Assembly: GCA_964036155.1 (NCBI GenBank)
Contig: OZ038422.1
Coordinates: 55,575,201-55,639,200, forward strand
DNA: 64,000 bases
Source of the DNA: Diploscapter coronatus
Taxonomy: Eukaryota > Nematoda > Chromadorea > Rhabditida > Rhabditidae
Direction: 5' to 3'
Shown: piece after piece, positions 1 through 14,335 of the stretch
How the letters are laid out: every line of letters starts with the position of its first letter
Position numbering within the stretch: the stretch's first letter is position 1
Notes under the pieces: model-generated
The model's input: only the letters and a program-made list of their open reading frames with translations
Database searches by the model: none
What the model was told of the DNA's origin: nothing
Made by a program: the position numbers and the translations under genes

Positions 1-960
1 TTACGCATAATTTCGTGCAAATTCTCCATAAAGCTCTAAAGACTTTTTGCATTGATTTTGTGAGATATGTAATGTTCCATAACTCTATCCAATGCTATAA
101 CGTGATTATCGTTCTACAAAACCCAGATACGCGTCTTTGTTTAACTTCAAAGAATACTTGAGAGTCTTTATACAACATTTCTACGAATTTATGATAAATC
201 TTACAAAGTAAATGCGCAGACCGAGACTCACAAATCTTGATGAAACTTCTGGGCTCTTCAAAGACGCTGATCACGAGTATAACATCAAAATCAGCAAAAT
301 AAGAACCAGGAATCAGACACCTTGAAGTCGTTTTCACTCGTACTTTGTATAATAAATTAATAAATCGTTTATCGACACATGTAGATAATTTTGAAATCTG
401 TAACACAAGTGAAAATTTCAAGATTTTCACGAATTTACTAGCTCCAAATGGCTATTTTGCCGATTTTGATGTTCCCCTTATGGTCCCCGTTTGGTAAGTT
501 TTAACAAGATCTGTGAGTTTCGATTTGTACACTTCCCTTATCTTAATAACTTACAATTGAGATCAAAATTTAAAACCAATTATAATTTTTCAACAAGATG
601 CAAATGATTATTCAAGAATGGGTCATGTTAAAAATTAGCAGTGATATAACACATAATGTCTTTTTCATGTGTATGAAAAATTAAAACCATATCGGTGGTT
701 CATTATTTTTGGGTTAATCAACGCCGGCGAAATTAGATATCCGATTGAAAATTTGTGCTTGTCACTGTATCTATAAATTAATGTACTTTTTTAAAATCTA
801 AATTTAGCCGTTTTTATCCGGGAAAAAATTATGAAGCCCTTTTAGAAGCCAGATTATGTTTATTTTATCACAAAAATATGAAATGTCAACATCTATTATG
901 TGATGTATGCTTTGAAGGTTGATCTCCAATGCGAGTTTTTATTAAAACTCCTTTATGACC

Positions 961-1116
961 AGTTCAAACTTAGTTGCAATGCAACCTGCAACTCACCCGA
1001 AATAGCATGAGAAATGTAAAGAGCGCGATTGCGTCATTTCTTTTGCCCTCTTGATTAGCCTTGCTATTTCGAGCGGACTACAAGTTCCAAGTTGTATTGC
1101 AACTAAATCTGAACGT
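961..1116. repeat. Foldback (inverted-repeat) element
   Basis: The left end (about 962-1006) and the reverse complement of the right end (about 1063-1114) align over their length. The outer arms share the core TTAGTTGCAAT followed by a similar CAAC(C/T)TG run, about 23 of 27 positions, and the inner arms share CGAAATAGCA. A clear target-site duplication was not found, so the superfamily is unassigned. It resembles the element at 23.4 kb. Confidence 0.6.
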
Positions 1117-2170
1117 GCCCTTCGATAGCGTAGACTGTTCCCTAAATTGCACTTGGTACGATCAAATTTAGTGTCAAATATCCGCAGGGCTGTAACTAAG
1201 ATATTGGTGAAGTCGAACAAAATTCAAATAGTTACCGAAACTCAGAAAAATGACAAAACCAAACTGTCATGGAACATTTTACATTAAAAAATCTCACGGA
1301 CGCAAAACTATGTGCTGATTTGTGACACATAATCAGTGCATTGGATTTTATCATAGATCTAGATTAAGCCTTTTATATCTTCGCATTCCAAACATGACTT
1401 GATTCTTATTCTGGGGCTCCTTAACCACGGTCTTTCCTTATAAAATATCGTATTTTTGCCTGGGGTGGAATTTGAGCTCTTTGTAAGATGGTATAAACTA
1501 AAGTGCACATTATCGTTTTATAAGATGAAAAAGGTTCTTTCTGATAAATTTTGGAGGATGCAATAGCTTATGTATGTGCGCAATAATACACGTCAGTACG
1601 ACAAGTAATTTTCAAAGAGAGAACGGATTTGAATTTGAAAACAATTGGATGGGTGAAAAGAGAACCAAATCATCGCGAATCTGAAGACAGAGATTCGAAA
1701 ATAAGCTTTTGATCGCATTCAGACATTTACATTCGAATTAACGAAACCAAATACAAGTTCAAATAACCAAAATCTCGAGAAGAGAGAGAGAGATAAGGCA
1801 ATAAAGAAGCAGAAAGCTAAAAGAGTATAATTCGAGTTAAATTACATGACTTCTTCAACACTCGAACTCATGGTAGAATATTTCAACCGATACATTACAG
1901 AACAGAGCAAACGGAACAAAACATTTGCTGGAAAGGGAAGGAAAGGGAGAGGGAGAGGGAGGAAGCCAGATGGGAAGGAGCAATGACCAGATTGAATGAG
2001 TAGATTGAGGTGGAGATGGCTTGGCTAAATGGAAAGGGAAAGGGAAGTAAGGAACACCTTCAACTAATAACAAGTCGATTATTCCCAACAAGGCAACAGG
2101 ACAATCACCAACTTATCACCACCAAATATCAGTTTCATTTCATATTTATTTTGATTTCATTATAATTATA

Positions 2171-2172
2171 AT

Positions 2173-2205
<33 letters not shown>
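2171..2205. repeat. (AAT)n microsatellite
   Basis: About eleven tandem AAT units, preceded by an imperfect TATAATTATAAT stretch. Simple sequence with no gene nearby on this side of the potassium channel. Confidence 0.95.
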
Positions 2206-2207
<2 letters not shown>

Positions 2208-3109
2208 TACTGATCAGGAAAAACATCAGGAAAACAAGAATCACAGGAAAATGAGAGGAGTGATTTTAGGAGAAACGAGTCTGTCTCTGGGGAGGGAAGA
2301 CTCGGCGAGATCGGGGGTTCTAGTGAGAGAACGGGGAATTGATTGACAGAGCTCGAGTTCATATCGAAATGTAAAACAGGACTAGCACTGTTGGGTGATG
2401 TGATTATTACCGTTAAAAAGTATTCGATGAAAAGCTGCGTCGAATCAAAACAAGATAAGATAATTCACAGTTCAACAACCAACGGTACTGGCTCAGAAAT
2501 GAAGCTGAGATGCAAGGGTGGAAATTGCCGCAGAAAAATTGATAGCAATAAATGGAAAGAGAAAAAACAACGAGATGAATAAAGAGTCGGATGAAATGGA
2601 GGCATGTAAATGGAAGGGGTAGGAAGCCTGCTCAAATTGCAGATGAGCTTGAACAATAATGGAGGAGAAGGAAAAGGGTAAAGGAAGGAGGAAGGGAGCT
2701 GAAGAAGAGAATGGGGTGATAGGACGATTATAATAAGAGAGCATAATTAGATATTGGAACGAAGCAATGAAACGGAGCTGAGAAAACCAAGAAACGAAAG
2801 GAAGAGCAATTAGTCAGATGAATGCAGAAATGTCCTTGCAGGACAAGAAAAAATGACTGACTGAATTGTGCAGAAGGAAGTTTGTATCGATCGCTCTAGA
2901 TTATAAAGAACTACCGTATTTGATATATTCGACGATAGATCGATAAGGATAGAATAGAGGCACGCATAATTGGTCTATCAAATGTAACGTAATTAATATA
3001 TGACTATTTTGAGACTATAATAGTTACCCAATCGATGTATGAAAAGTTCCGATGTATATTAGCTACTCGCCACTCGTCTATGCAAATCGTTTCAGAACAG
3101 CAGTGCTGA

Positions 3110-6100
3110 TTAGACGTTTTCTCCTTGATGTTGTGAATAATATTTCTTTACTATCTTTTCTTCTTGGAGTTTTACGACCTAAAGAGGAATGTGTAATTTT
3201 CTTTAGAAAATTTGAAAATACCTGGATGAAATTGATAACGATGATAGTGATGGGTAACGCCAGCGTTAGCACGCCCGATACAATCGTAATTGTTCCCACC
3301 ATTTTCCCTACGTTGGTGCCCGGTACCTATATTTTTAAATTACGACCAATATTGGTAACTAGATTTATCGCAATATCAGAATTTGACTAGAAATAATAAG
3401 CGAAAAGGCAATTAATAAAAGTAGCATCGGAAAAAAATCTATTAAATTATCATCATATGAATGAAGTTTCTGAGCTGAAAGGTTCGATATCCAGCATTCT
3501 ATTACTAAATCCCTACTCTATGCCTTATGCGTAAGCTATTGCTATTTAAATTGGCCCAAAATACGCATATTCGTTGAGTTTTGTGGCGCTACTTTATTAA
3601 TTGTCAGCTAGAAAATATGTTAACTATATTATTTTGTAAGATGGGTTGGAGCTGTTTATGAGCGAAATAGCGATGAACCCAGGTTTCCTTTTTCTTATTT
3701 AGTTTAATACAATGAAGGGCAAAGTTTGAAATATTTACGAAATAGTATTCAATCTATTCGCTAAACTATCGTGAAATAATTAGGCTGAACTTCGCAGAAA
3801 TTTCCAATAGAATGAACCAAGTTAGTGGAAGAAAATTAAGTAAATTTGGTTAATTTTATAGATGTGCGTAGAGGATGCCCCATTATCATAATTCCTCCAA
3901 ACTTTCAGCTGTCATGCTTAAAAATAAAACTCTTACCATATCACCGTATCCAACAGTACTCATAGTAACTGCGCACCACCAGAATGTTGCTGGGATCGAA
4001 GTAAACTTGGTATTCGGTTCGTCCCTTTCGAGGAAGTAAATCAGCGTCGAAAAGAAAATGACTACGGTGATCATGACTATTCCAACCATCTGCATTTGCT
4101 TCTTCGATTTTCGCAGGGTCAGAGCAAAATTTGCCAGGCCTAAACATCAGATCATAAAATATTTTAGCTAGAAAAATATCAAGCTGGTCTTCATTTGACG
4201 CAATAAAAATTCGCTTAAGTAAACGAATTACACATTTCAAACAAATATCATGCTGAACTTCAATTGCTTTAATAGAAATTTTGTATAGGTAATAGAAAAA
4301 TGGATGATGCTGATAATGACATAATCGGTTTTCTGACTTAAGAGCGCCATAAGATTAGCATAAGTTTATCATTTTATACCTGGTGAAAATCGTCCTAGTT
4401 TTGCGATACGAATGACTCTCAAGACGCGGAGAAGACGAACTGTTAGAAAGGCCCATCGAATCTTTCTGACATTGTCACCAGAAATTCCTACCTAAATGTA
4501 CAAAAATCATGAAAAATATCCGATTTATAAAAATAATAATTTACCAAAATGAGAAGAATTTCGAAGTAGAAGGGCACGATTGAAAGAAGATCTACAACAT
4601 TCAGCGCCTGACGAGCGAAGGCTAGCTTGCGAGGGGCCACCGCGAAACGAAGTGCATATTCCAGGGAGAAGTAGACAACGCAAATGTTCTCCACGTAATT
4701 GAACACTGGGTGCTCGGACATTTCAATCTGAATTTGGTTCTTTTTTTTTTTTAGAAGAAAAACCTCGTTAAAGGATCGTGATGAAATAGAAGAAAAACGT
4801 AATAATAAGTTAAAGAGCTAACAAAATGTTGAAAATGCATAGATCTTTCATGGTTTTATAATTAAATATTTGCATACCGTATTATCCTGCCCTTCTTTGA
4901 CTACTGTCCTCGATTCAATAATCCCCTGCCCAGCAGAAGGTCCATTTGGATATGTCGGATAAGTTGCAGTTGCATAGATCAGTTGACCGTCTTCAGTTTT
5001 CTGTGGTACTTGGAATTCAGGAATAGAGCCCAGAATCAAAGCCGATATGGACAATACGACGAATGCAGTGGAAATTATTTCGAATGCCTGAAATGATAGA
5101 GATCATAATTCTTGTCATAATAAAGTTGTGAACAAAGGCATTCTGTCATCCTTATTTCAAGGCTTTCAAGACGGATTTAAAATAATCAAAATATCCCTTA
5201 TATATGAAATCGAATCAAGCTGAAATAGCACATTTATGTCGTACATTGAAAATATGCTAGGAATATTTAATCGAAATTTGCTCACTGCAAATGATTGAGC
5301 TGAAAATATATTTTCAAATAGGGGTAATCTAATACCTTTGTCCGTCACATATTAATTGTAATACCATTAAAAGTATTTTGAAGAAAGATGGTTGAAATGT
5401 ATTGATTTAACAAAATTCTTAGTTTCCTAATGAAATTACTAACCTTCCACCATCGACTTTGAGTGTGCCCTTCCAAAATGAGCCATAGTCGTCTTCGGAC
5501 ATTTGCACATCGAATCCCGATGAAATGATCCTTTTCCTAAAATAGCAATAGCAATAATCTTCTTATTTATCATCTCCTGATATCTCTAAAACTGATAATC
5601 TGTAAATCATTGCATCATTTCACCTCTCACTCACATTTACATATTCACATTCAATCTTTCAGTCATCTGAATCTGATTGCAGATCTACGAAAATCGAAGA
5701 TAACCTAATCTGGACATGTCATTTGATTTGAACAGTGGGTAGAGAGCCAGAAACAGAATGGGTACAGGATAACATGCCAGAACATAGACTACATCATTCT
5801 TATCTAGAAACGGAGCAGATACAGTGCAAATTGAAATGTAAGCTATTTCATAGAACTAAAAGCTTCAGAATAAAATGAAACGAAAATCGAACTGAAATCG
5901 GAAAATAAGTAAAAATGAAACCTCTTCGGCGTTTGGTTCAAGTATTTGTACCTATTGATAAGGGGATGATGAGTGATTTAGTTGAGTTTAGATTAATGAT
6001 AATTGCTAAAGGATAGTTAAAAGGGAAAATGTGTGAAAATATGTGCCGAAAGCAGGAAAGAATAGGAAAATATGTTTTCCACACGAATTTAATAAAAAAA

Positions 6101-8896
6101 GATAATTATATCTTTAACTTGGATTCTTCGTACACTTGTAACTCATATCGATAAAAGTATGATACGATAATAGATAGCATGCTTGCATAAGATACTGGAA
6201 GATGAATGAAAGACTCATTTTGGTAAGAATGTTGATTTCATTAGAAACAATTTTTACGTTGGAATGTGTACGAAGACATCGTAACAATGAAATTTTTATA
6301 ATGCGTGAAAGACGACTCACCGTTCCCCTCGGATCAGCACTCTGAATGTATTGCGAAAAAGGACTGCAGCACTCGTCGATGTCGTTCTTCGAAACTGCCC
6401 AGAAACGGAGTTCAGCTAGGAATTTCAACAGACATAATTCCTGAATATTTATATTTGGGTAGATCAAATGAAAGACAACCAAGGGACCTTAGGAACGTGA
6501 ATTTTGCCGGTGCAATAGAAATCATAGATCGGGTCGAAATATCTGCAATAAACTAGTGAGGACGGCAGCTAATTCTAAATTTTACTACCTCGGAACTCTC
6601 TCGAAAAAATACTCATCCGAATCCTCGAAATACCAATCGGCCCATTGTTTTCGATGCTCTTTGTTCATCCGAATAAATCTTCCTGGAATTATCACTTCAT
6701 TAAATTGTTGAAATGCTCATCTTTAGCTAAGATTATATAGGATACGCAAAAAAAAAAGTCTGGGCCGCTTTTAAATCTCTTAAAAAATCATCACTAAAAT
6801 AATAGTAACTAAAGTTTTCTAAAAACTTGAATATTATCTACTCCTCTATTAATTCTATTTAGTATATAATTTTATTTCATTTGATCATGGATTTTAGATG
6901 TTTATAATCTCAATTTTGGGTGAAAACGGCAAAGATTTTTTGTGCAGTCTGTAAATTGGTAAAATGTTATGCGCATTGAAGCTTGCAAAGTTTTGTGTTA
7001 TATCTTGCAATTTTAAAGGTTTCAGTTTATACATAAGTGCGAATAAATTGTCGATCTATGCTAAGGTTTTGAAAAATGAGATAATGGAAACATTTGAAAA
7101 GTAAAACTTAGTGAGAAATATGCTTTAAAATCTTCGGAAATTATATCTAAAAATTGGATGTAGTTTGAAATCAATTTATAATTAACACTCATCCAAAATA
7201 GGATGTCGGAACACTCGCTTGAAAAACTGACGCAATAAATATCCCTTTGAAATTATTTTGAATGATGTAAATGCAATTCTTATGCAAACAAAATAAATCA
7301 AAAATGATGAGTAAATAACCATTAACAAATCAAATATTTCTTACTCACCTAGCAGTGTCTTTGGTCCGTATTTGATAATACTTCTTGTTCGAATTCTATA
7401 TGAAGAGCCTCCAATGTTCAGACGAAGTATCGAGTCCTGAATTAAAGATGATAGTCGAAAAATTTAGCTTAAATCGATTACTGGAATTGCTTCTCTAACA
7501 CTGCTATTTTTATGTGAACTTCTGTCGATATTAGTCCGTCCTGATTCAACATCTTCGTCGTTCAACAATCTGAGTAGGCAATAATAATGAATTTTCAATT
7601 ATTAAGATAGGGATAGACAAAGGTATTTTAAAAATCGTTTATCTTCCAAGGCCCTAGGGTTCTTTCTTCGGTGAAAAATTGTTTGACCGTTCTCTTTGAT
7701 ACCTTTTAACCTTTATAAAATCGAACACACTTTCAGCTTATTTAGAAATTGCATCTTTTTGAAAGGGTAATAAAAAGTTGTCAGTCAGTTTCAAAGGGTA
7801 CAATCATTTTGAACAAGCCTTTTTGATCTGTTTTGATATTTTTGAAATTGCCTCATATATATTTCGATTTACTATTATTATTATTATTATTCAAAAATAC
7901 AATATTATCCTTACTTCGTATTTTCACTAGCAGCCCCAGGAGTATCATTATCGTCAGTCCTGTCCCTTGTGGATCTGCGGAAACTCCCTGCAGCCGTTGC
8001 AGTCGCAGCAGCCATCTGCTCTGTCGCCACTGTGCCAGACACAGTCCCTGCTCCGCTTCTGGAATAAGCTGCGAATTCAACTGATCAGCCATTGTTTGTT
8101 GCCAGGGAGATGGATATTCGAAAATTGCAAGAGAAAAAAAATCGACTCACGCTAACATTCACAGGGAAAAGAACGAGCTGTTTGGCTGGGAGCGAGGATA
8201 ATCTCATAACCTTTCCTCTCTTTCTCTACACATTTTACTCGGATTGTGTCTGCAGTAGCACGCAACCTGCACATATCTAAGCACTCTATGTTCAATATCC
8301 ACCTAGCTCTCCCAATTCCCATGGACTCTATTACGGTCTTTTTATGTTCTTGCTGTGCTTTGTCAGAGAATTCTGGACAAGAAGAAGTGCCTCAAAATAC
8401 CTCTGGTTGCAATTGATATGGAGATATGGATTTGGCATTTGAGTCGCAGAGAGCGATAAAACAGAGCTTAACTCGTCAAGTTATTGAGATAATCCACCTG
8501 AACGGCAGGGGAGCGGGATATGGGGAATCATAAACGAAAGTAATAAAGGGCGTGTAAAAATAGGGAGGAAAAAACTTACGAATTTGTATCTATAGAGGAT
8601 CTGTTTCTGTCGTTATATCGAACACTTTTCTCTTTGGGTTTGAGTCCTTTCTGCTGTTGCTTTTCTCTGTCTGATGATGAGTTTGGAGATGAAGAATTAT
8701 CTGCAAGAATAGGATTATTCTACTAGAGAGGTGCACCGGAAATCTACTACAATTTCACTCTATGTTCAACACAGCCAGACACTACAATTTTTATAGAATG
8801 TACTTTAGTATTTCAGATGAAAAGAGCATATACATTACCTGGAGAAGTAGTCGAACTGTCAGGAATATCGGCCTGAGTCGGTGGGGGGTCGATCAT
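3110..8896 (-). CDS. Kv2-like voltage-gated potassium channel alpha subunit
   Basis: Fifteen exons give 580 aa: 8896-8839, 8700-8580, 8058-7915, 7569-7482, 7436-7349, 6682-6589, 6542-6488, 6440-6321, 5536-5444, 5087-4878, 4727-4545, 4491-4380, 4139-3937, 3326-3222, 3178-3110; all phases agree. A Ser-rich N-terminal tail (1-137) precedes the T1 tetramerisation domain, which keeps the H-x5-C-x20-CC zinc motif of non-Shaker channels (IHVPKELC to DECC). S1 to S6 follow. S4 (RLLRVLRVIRIAKLGR) has all gating charges. The pore loop TKFTSIPATFWW and filter TVGYGD (517-522) match Kv2/Shab best. S6 reads LPITIIVINF, so the second proline of the usual PxP gate hinge is Thr, as in vertebrate silent modifier subunits. 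The cytoplasmic C-tail is only about 22 residues. The S1-S2 loop is long (about 45 aa). Expected role: plasma-membrane K+ channel or modifier in excitable cells. Subfamily within the nematode Kv2/EXP-2/KVS group is not certain. Confidence 0.9.
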
Positions 8897-9126
8897 AGAC
8901 AGAGATTGATAAGATATTAATGCTAGAGCGAAAAGGGCGAATCACAACGAAGCTGGTCCTCTCAAATTATTTTCTAAAATGACAAAATTATTTGATCCTT
9001 GAGCAAAATACTAAAATGCTACGAAGCTAAATTTCGATATCAGGAAAAACGTTTATGACCAACATCGAAATCTAATCGTCGTCGTACTCATTGCTTCAAA
9101 AGCGAATCAAAGTTATTGAGAAAGTC

Positions 9127-9147
9127 GAACGAACGAACGAACGAACG
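9127..9147. repeat. (GAAC)n tetranucleotide repeat
   Basis: Five tandem GAAC units followed by degenerate GAGC and GAAT units. Confidence 0.9.
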
Positions 9148-11131
9148 AGCGAATGAATGAAATGAAATTTCAGTGAGCTCAAGGATTCCGAAAAGTGCTC
9201 GTCAAAAGTGACACAATATTTTCAGTCGCTTTTTTTGAAAATCCTCAAAATGATATGACAAAACTTGGGACTCGCGAAGCAGTAAATCAATTTGGAAATA
9301 TCAAAAATCTCCCAAATCCGGCAAGTTCTACCTATTCTAAGGCGATTGAAACATGAAACTATAAAAAGAGTTTTGGAAAAGAGCTTCCGACTTCTAGTAG
9401 GTAAAGCAAATGAAAGAGGAGCAAAAGGCATCAAGAAAAATGAAGAAAAGCTGAGGAGATAGCACTGGAGAGGGGGGAAAAGAAAAGTGAGAGAGTCGAG
9501 TACAGCACATGAGATGAAGAGAGATCAGACGGCAGAAAAAATGCGAGTTTAATAAGATGCACTAGCATGAAGACATGAAAGAGTGACGGAAAGGCGAAGG
9601 AAGGGAGGGAGGGAATGGGAATAGGGGGATAGAGATGGCTAGGGCATAGAGGATAGAAGAAGAGAATGAAAATGAGACGGAAACAGAGTTAGAGATATCT
9701 GAAAGCTAGACTAGGAAAACGAACGGCACAAGAATATGGACTGATAAAAAGGAAGAGAAAGATAAGAAGATAAAGGCGAGGGGGATAAGAGAGAGATCTC
9801 GGCTCAGGTCTCGAATAGCGACAGAAGACAAAGCTTAATCCTTATCTCCCTTATCTCATATCTCGATCCAAACATAGGCTCAAAGCCTTAATCCTCACTC
9901 AAAAGAGAATATCGTGAGAATAAATGAAGAATACGAAGAAACCATGAAGCCATAAAGAGTCGATGAAATTGAAAAGAAGAAAGAGGGAGGGGAGACTGAC
10001 GCGCGAATTATGGAATGAAGAACAAAAGGGGAGTGTGAAGATGGAGACGGAGACGGAGATGGGAAGGGAAGGGAAGGGAAGGAGAAGGGAATACTGAAGG
10101 AAAGTATGCTGTGTTTATAATGAGCAGAAGCAAATTTGGTGACATCCATACATTGAAACGAAATGGAATGCTCAATGTTATATGTTGGGTGTTGGAATGT
10201 AGAATGCAAGCATAAGCAAGGCAGGCATTGATGGAAGACAGGCAACAAGCAGAGATGCTCCAAGCCTCTTCACTCACAGCCACGCAGCCACACTGCTCCA
10301 TCTAATTCGGTTTGGTAGAAGTCAAGCATATAAAACGAGCATAAAAATGATCATCGCTTCTATTCCAAACAAAGTACATCATATTGAAAAACCTTGGCTC
10401 GAATGAGTTATGGGCTAATTGGTAAACAATTGTAATGCAGAGAAGTCTTGCTATGAATTGCATAAATTAATTATGCAGGGAGAAATTCTTTCCTTGAGAA
10501 CTAAATAGTAATTTAGAATTCAGGCGTATTTATAGTTATTGTATCATAGAAGACTTGTGATTGTCCTCTCTTATAAGGATTTTATTTACAATTTTCTATT
10601 TATCGGGTGAATCCAAGATTTGAACACATTTCTAGATTAAAAACTCACTGTTTTTATGCTAGTTTTCAATTAATTTTCTAAAACATTCATCATTCAGGCT
10701 CAGAAAGTTATGTTTATCAAAAAATTCGATAGTTCCAATTTCTAACGTATTCAATTTTATCAGATTTTTAAAATCTGCCGAACCTTGTATTCAAAAAGCA
10801 ATTAATATCAATAATTTACCTGCCGATAAATAATAATCACTTCATAGACGACTGAAGTAATTTTCAATTTTACCTGCTTACAATTCATCTTCTGAATGTG
10901 TGGGGAGATTGGTTTTGAGATTTGCGGAAAACTGCAATTTCCGTACATCCATAATGTATTTGCATATTCTCACACCGACGATTTTGTCGAACTGATAAAT
11001 TATTTTGAGGATTTTGTTTCGAAAATATTATTGAAGTATAATGGAGTCAACTATACTTTGGATAATCAATATTCGATATGTCAGAATTATAAGTGGCAGG
11101 AGAAGTTTGAAAACGCTCATGTTCATAACTA

Positions 11132-11149
11132 TCTCTCTCTCTCTCTCTC
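11132..11149. repeat. (TC)n microsatellite
   Basis: Nine TC units in the intergenic region upstream of the PPxY gene. A second (TC)n run lies at about 12088-12106. Confidence 0.9.
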
Positions 11150-12238
11150 GAATATCTAGTGATCATTAATCAAATAATCCGAAATTTGTCATTGTAACGT
11201 AACTATTATCCCCCGATTAGTGTGCAAAATTTCGGAATAAGTAGACCTAAAACAATGATTGAATATTTATACAAAAAAAGATCTAATATAATATATTTTC
11301 AGATATACAAGTGAGAATAACGAAAAAACAGTAGAGGAGTAGAATTCCGAGAAAACGACGTTTTGCCGAATTGAGATGTAAGACTGAGAATGGTGAATTA
11401 AAAATGGTTGGATGGTTGAATTGTGCAGAGCATATTTCAGTCCGGATACAGCGCGAAAAGCATAAAACCACGAAAACTGACAAAAAAGAGGAAGGAAGGA
11501 AGGGAATAGGAGAAGAGAAAAGGACAGAATGCAGAATACGGAAAGAAACACTGAATGTGGAATATGCTGAAATGTCGGTGCAATGAATTCTGCAAAACAG
11601 CAACAGACTCAAACGGCCTTTATCTCTCGATTTCTCGATTCTCTCTGCATTTTCGCGTTCTGCCCTCAGATTGCAACTCGTCATTTTTCTCCCTTCGGCA
11701 TATTTTATGTAGTTCATTCTACGTATATCTCAGGGTCTCGTTGTCCTCCGAAACTCAGAAAATACTACCATTCAAATCCTCGCAAAAATAACAATAATGC
11801 TTTCACATCAAATTTCAACTTGCGTTATTTTTACCTCAATTTTTCACACTTCAAATGATTTTGTAGAGAAAAATCCTTCAAGACTTTGACGTTATTTTAC
11901 AAAAATTTTGATTGATATGTCAAGGTAGAAATTTATGAAATAAACGATACCTTTACTTTTTCTTCTAAAAATATTTATTACTGAGCTTAACTTCTTGGTC
12001 AGGTAATTGTGCCAATTACTCGTGCGGTTTCCCTTCCCATTCTGATATTCATTGTGACAATCTGCTCTGCTTCATCGTCTGTCACCACTCTCTCTCTCTC
12101 TCTCTCCCTCTCGCCTCATCTATCACTCTCTCACATTCTCTCCCTCTTTTGCTTTCCCTTGGCATTGATCCCCAAACTTTTCCAGGCTTCAGGCCTAGCT
12201 CTCTATCCCTCTCGCCCTGACTGGATAAATCCTAGTCC

Positions 12239-14311
12239 ATGCTTCTTGCTCTCCTTCTTCCGTGTCTTTCCGCTTCAGGTCTTTTTCTTTCTTCACATTC
12301 CCGCATTCCTTATTCTCAGCATCAACATTCTACAATTTCCATTCTATCTAATCCAATTTGCCGTGCTGTTGTGCAGTCAGTCTTTATGAGTAGCGCTGCT
12401 CATTTTACTTGTCTCCAGCTTGCAGCATTTCTCACTCCCCAGCCCGCTCACGGCAATTTCGTTCTTCTCGCCTTTTTCAGCCACCTTCTCTCGTTTTTTT
12501 CCCGTCTTCCTGTGGTTTTCTCGCTTCACCAATTTGCCCGCTCACTTCCTTCGCAACCCCGAATTTGTCGAGCACCAATTTGTGCCAGTCCTTCACGCAT
12601 TCGACTCCGGAGTCCGGACTCATCATTTCATTTGCAGTCAGGCAGGCAGTCGAGATGTCGAGCCATTCAACCCATTAGCTGTGCATCTGCATCGGTCTTT
12701 CGATCTTCCTTAAATCCCTTCTTCCCAGTTCTTTGCCCTACCTCATCTCTGCACACCTGCATTCAACTCGAATGGAATGAGTGGTGAGAATCGCACCGAT
12801 GCTGTTATCTTCGAATGTCATATTCTATTTCAGTCGAATGTCCCCAGCACTGGACTGGGCCTGCCTGTGATTGGCCGATTTGTGTGAATGGATATGTTGA
12901 GGCAGCTAGTAAATCCTGCAGATGCAACAGCAATTTCGCCCCTCCATTCTGCATCGGATGTTTACCAGGTACATCGATCTAATAAAATATCTCGATATAA
13001 TGGAAATATTTCATCAAATAGTATACGAAGCCTGAAAATAATAAACCGCTCATAATTTGAGACAGATTCTCATATCACCATTTAGATTTTTCGAGGTTTA
13101 GTTCATAGTTGGCGCGGTTCGCAGGTTCGTGCGAGTTCGTAGGTCGAGGGGTTTTTTTTTATGTCTGGATCATACTATTTTCCAAAAAAGCCCTTTCTCG
13201 ATAATGTTATATGCCAAACTTCATAACAAGTTGTTTAGCCTTCTTCCTAGCTCAGAAAATTCTAAATATTGATATTCTGTTGTTGACTCCCAATATTGTC
13301 TGAATCTTATTCTTGAAATTAAAGCTTCAACTATTAGTTCTTGATAAGAATTTTAATATCTTTTAAATCGGTTCTCTTTAGGATTTAGAGCGAGGAGGAG
13401 GAAGTTTATCAAATATGCAAGTGAACAAGTGAAAAAATTTGGTTTCCATGGACCTTCTAGCTAATTTCGCTCTATCTCAGCTAAAATATTCAGCGGGGGT
13501 CATTTCCGCTTTCATTCGCACAAGCTAGAATATCTCCACTTCCGTTCTTTTTTTTCGAAAAATTGACGGATAAGTCTATCCGATTTTAAAAGTTTAATAA
13601 TTTATTTTTAATCGCTGTTCTATAACATGCGGTTTAACTACTGCTCGATTTTTATTTATAAACTAAAGCATTGGTTGTGAAATTTAGATCTCATAAGCTC
13701 AAAATTGTGTCTAAACTGATGTAAATTTCATGACTTGTAGTATTGAAAATTTTACATCAGCAATATTCTTTATCACGAGAAGATCTTGTTTTGAGAGAAT
13801 AGAGGTGAACTAGAAATCAGACAATATTTATAGTGCATCTTGTAGGTTTTGAAATTTGAGAAATTTAGCAGCATAATGTTATTTTACACTTCCCTTGACA
13901 TTAGAAATGCTGACACGATTTAACTTTTACAATAGTGAGAATAGAATAATCATAATGAAGATCAGCTTGAATACTCATCGCCTCATGGTTTTATGATTTT
14001 AGGCTACTGGGGTTCTGACTGTTCAAGACGAGCTCTGTTCCCGGTCCATGAGTCTGAACCCGTTCAACAGCTGCTCGTATTTTGTTTCCAGATAGCCGTT
14101 TTCATAACTTTTCTCATATTTCTATTCATTGTCTGTGTCTACTATATCCGAAGGTGATCCGACAGTAGTGTACAATCTAAATAAATGGAATAATTGATTC
14201 AGATGTCGTCAACGCAGGCGAATGCTATCTGAAATATTACCCCCGAAATACGAAGAGGCAATCAAACTCGATCGACCTCCTGCATATTCAGTCACTTGTG
14301 AACAGACATAA
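12239..14311 (+). CDS. Small type I membrane protein, EGF-like ectodomain, two PPxY motifs
   Basis: Four exons: 12239-12278, 12834-12968, 14003-14153, 14203-14311, giving 144 aa. Exon 1 encodes a short signal peptide (MLLALLLPCLSAS). It was chosen because its phase fits, but its donor (GTCTTT) is weak, so the start is the least certain part. The ectodomain has eight Cys in an EGF-like pattern (C-x4-C-x11-C-x-C-x8-C). Exon 3 encodes one hydrophobic segment of about 20 residues followed by a basic stop-transfer (RRCRQRRR). The cytoplasmic tail of about 30 residues holds PPKYEEA and PPAYS, both PPxY motifs that in other proteins bind WW domains of NEDD4-type ubiquitin ligases. The plan resembles Shisa/VOPP1/WBP1-like adaptors, but I see no specific orthologue. 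Function is inferred: membrane adaptor for ubiquitin-linked trafficking. Confidence 0.65.
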
Positions 14312-14335
14312 TTTCATTCAATTTTATCATCTGAG

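Larger units (their letters stand above)
1..3109. other. Intergenic region, no supported gene
   Basis: AT-rich sequence with no exon I can support on either strand. It holds a foldback element near 1 kb and an (AAT)n microsatellite near 2.2 kb. From about 1.9 to 2.75 kb the plus strand is purine-rich, which creates spurious Pro/Ser-rich open frames on the minus strand. The last kilobase probably contains the 3' UTR of the minus-strand potassium channel. Confidence 0.6.
8897..12238. other. Divergent intergenic region
   Basis: Separates the minus-strand potassium channel from the plus-strand PPxY gene. A TTTTAG acceptor about 90 nt upstream of the channel ATG (near 8977) suggests a 5' UTR intron or trans-splice site. 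A (GAAC)n repeat lies at about 9127-9147 and a (TC)n repeat at 11132-11149. From 9.4 to 10.1 kb the plus strand is strongly purine-rich. Long open frames here are low-complexity and not supported as genes. Confidence 0.6.
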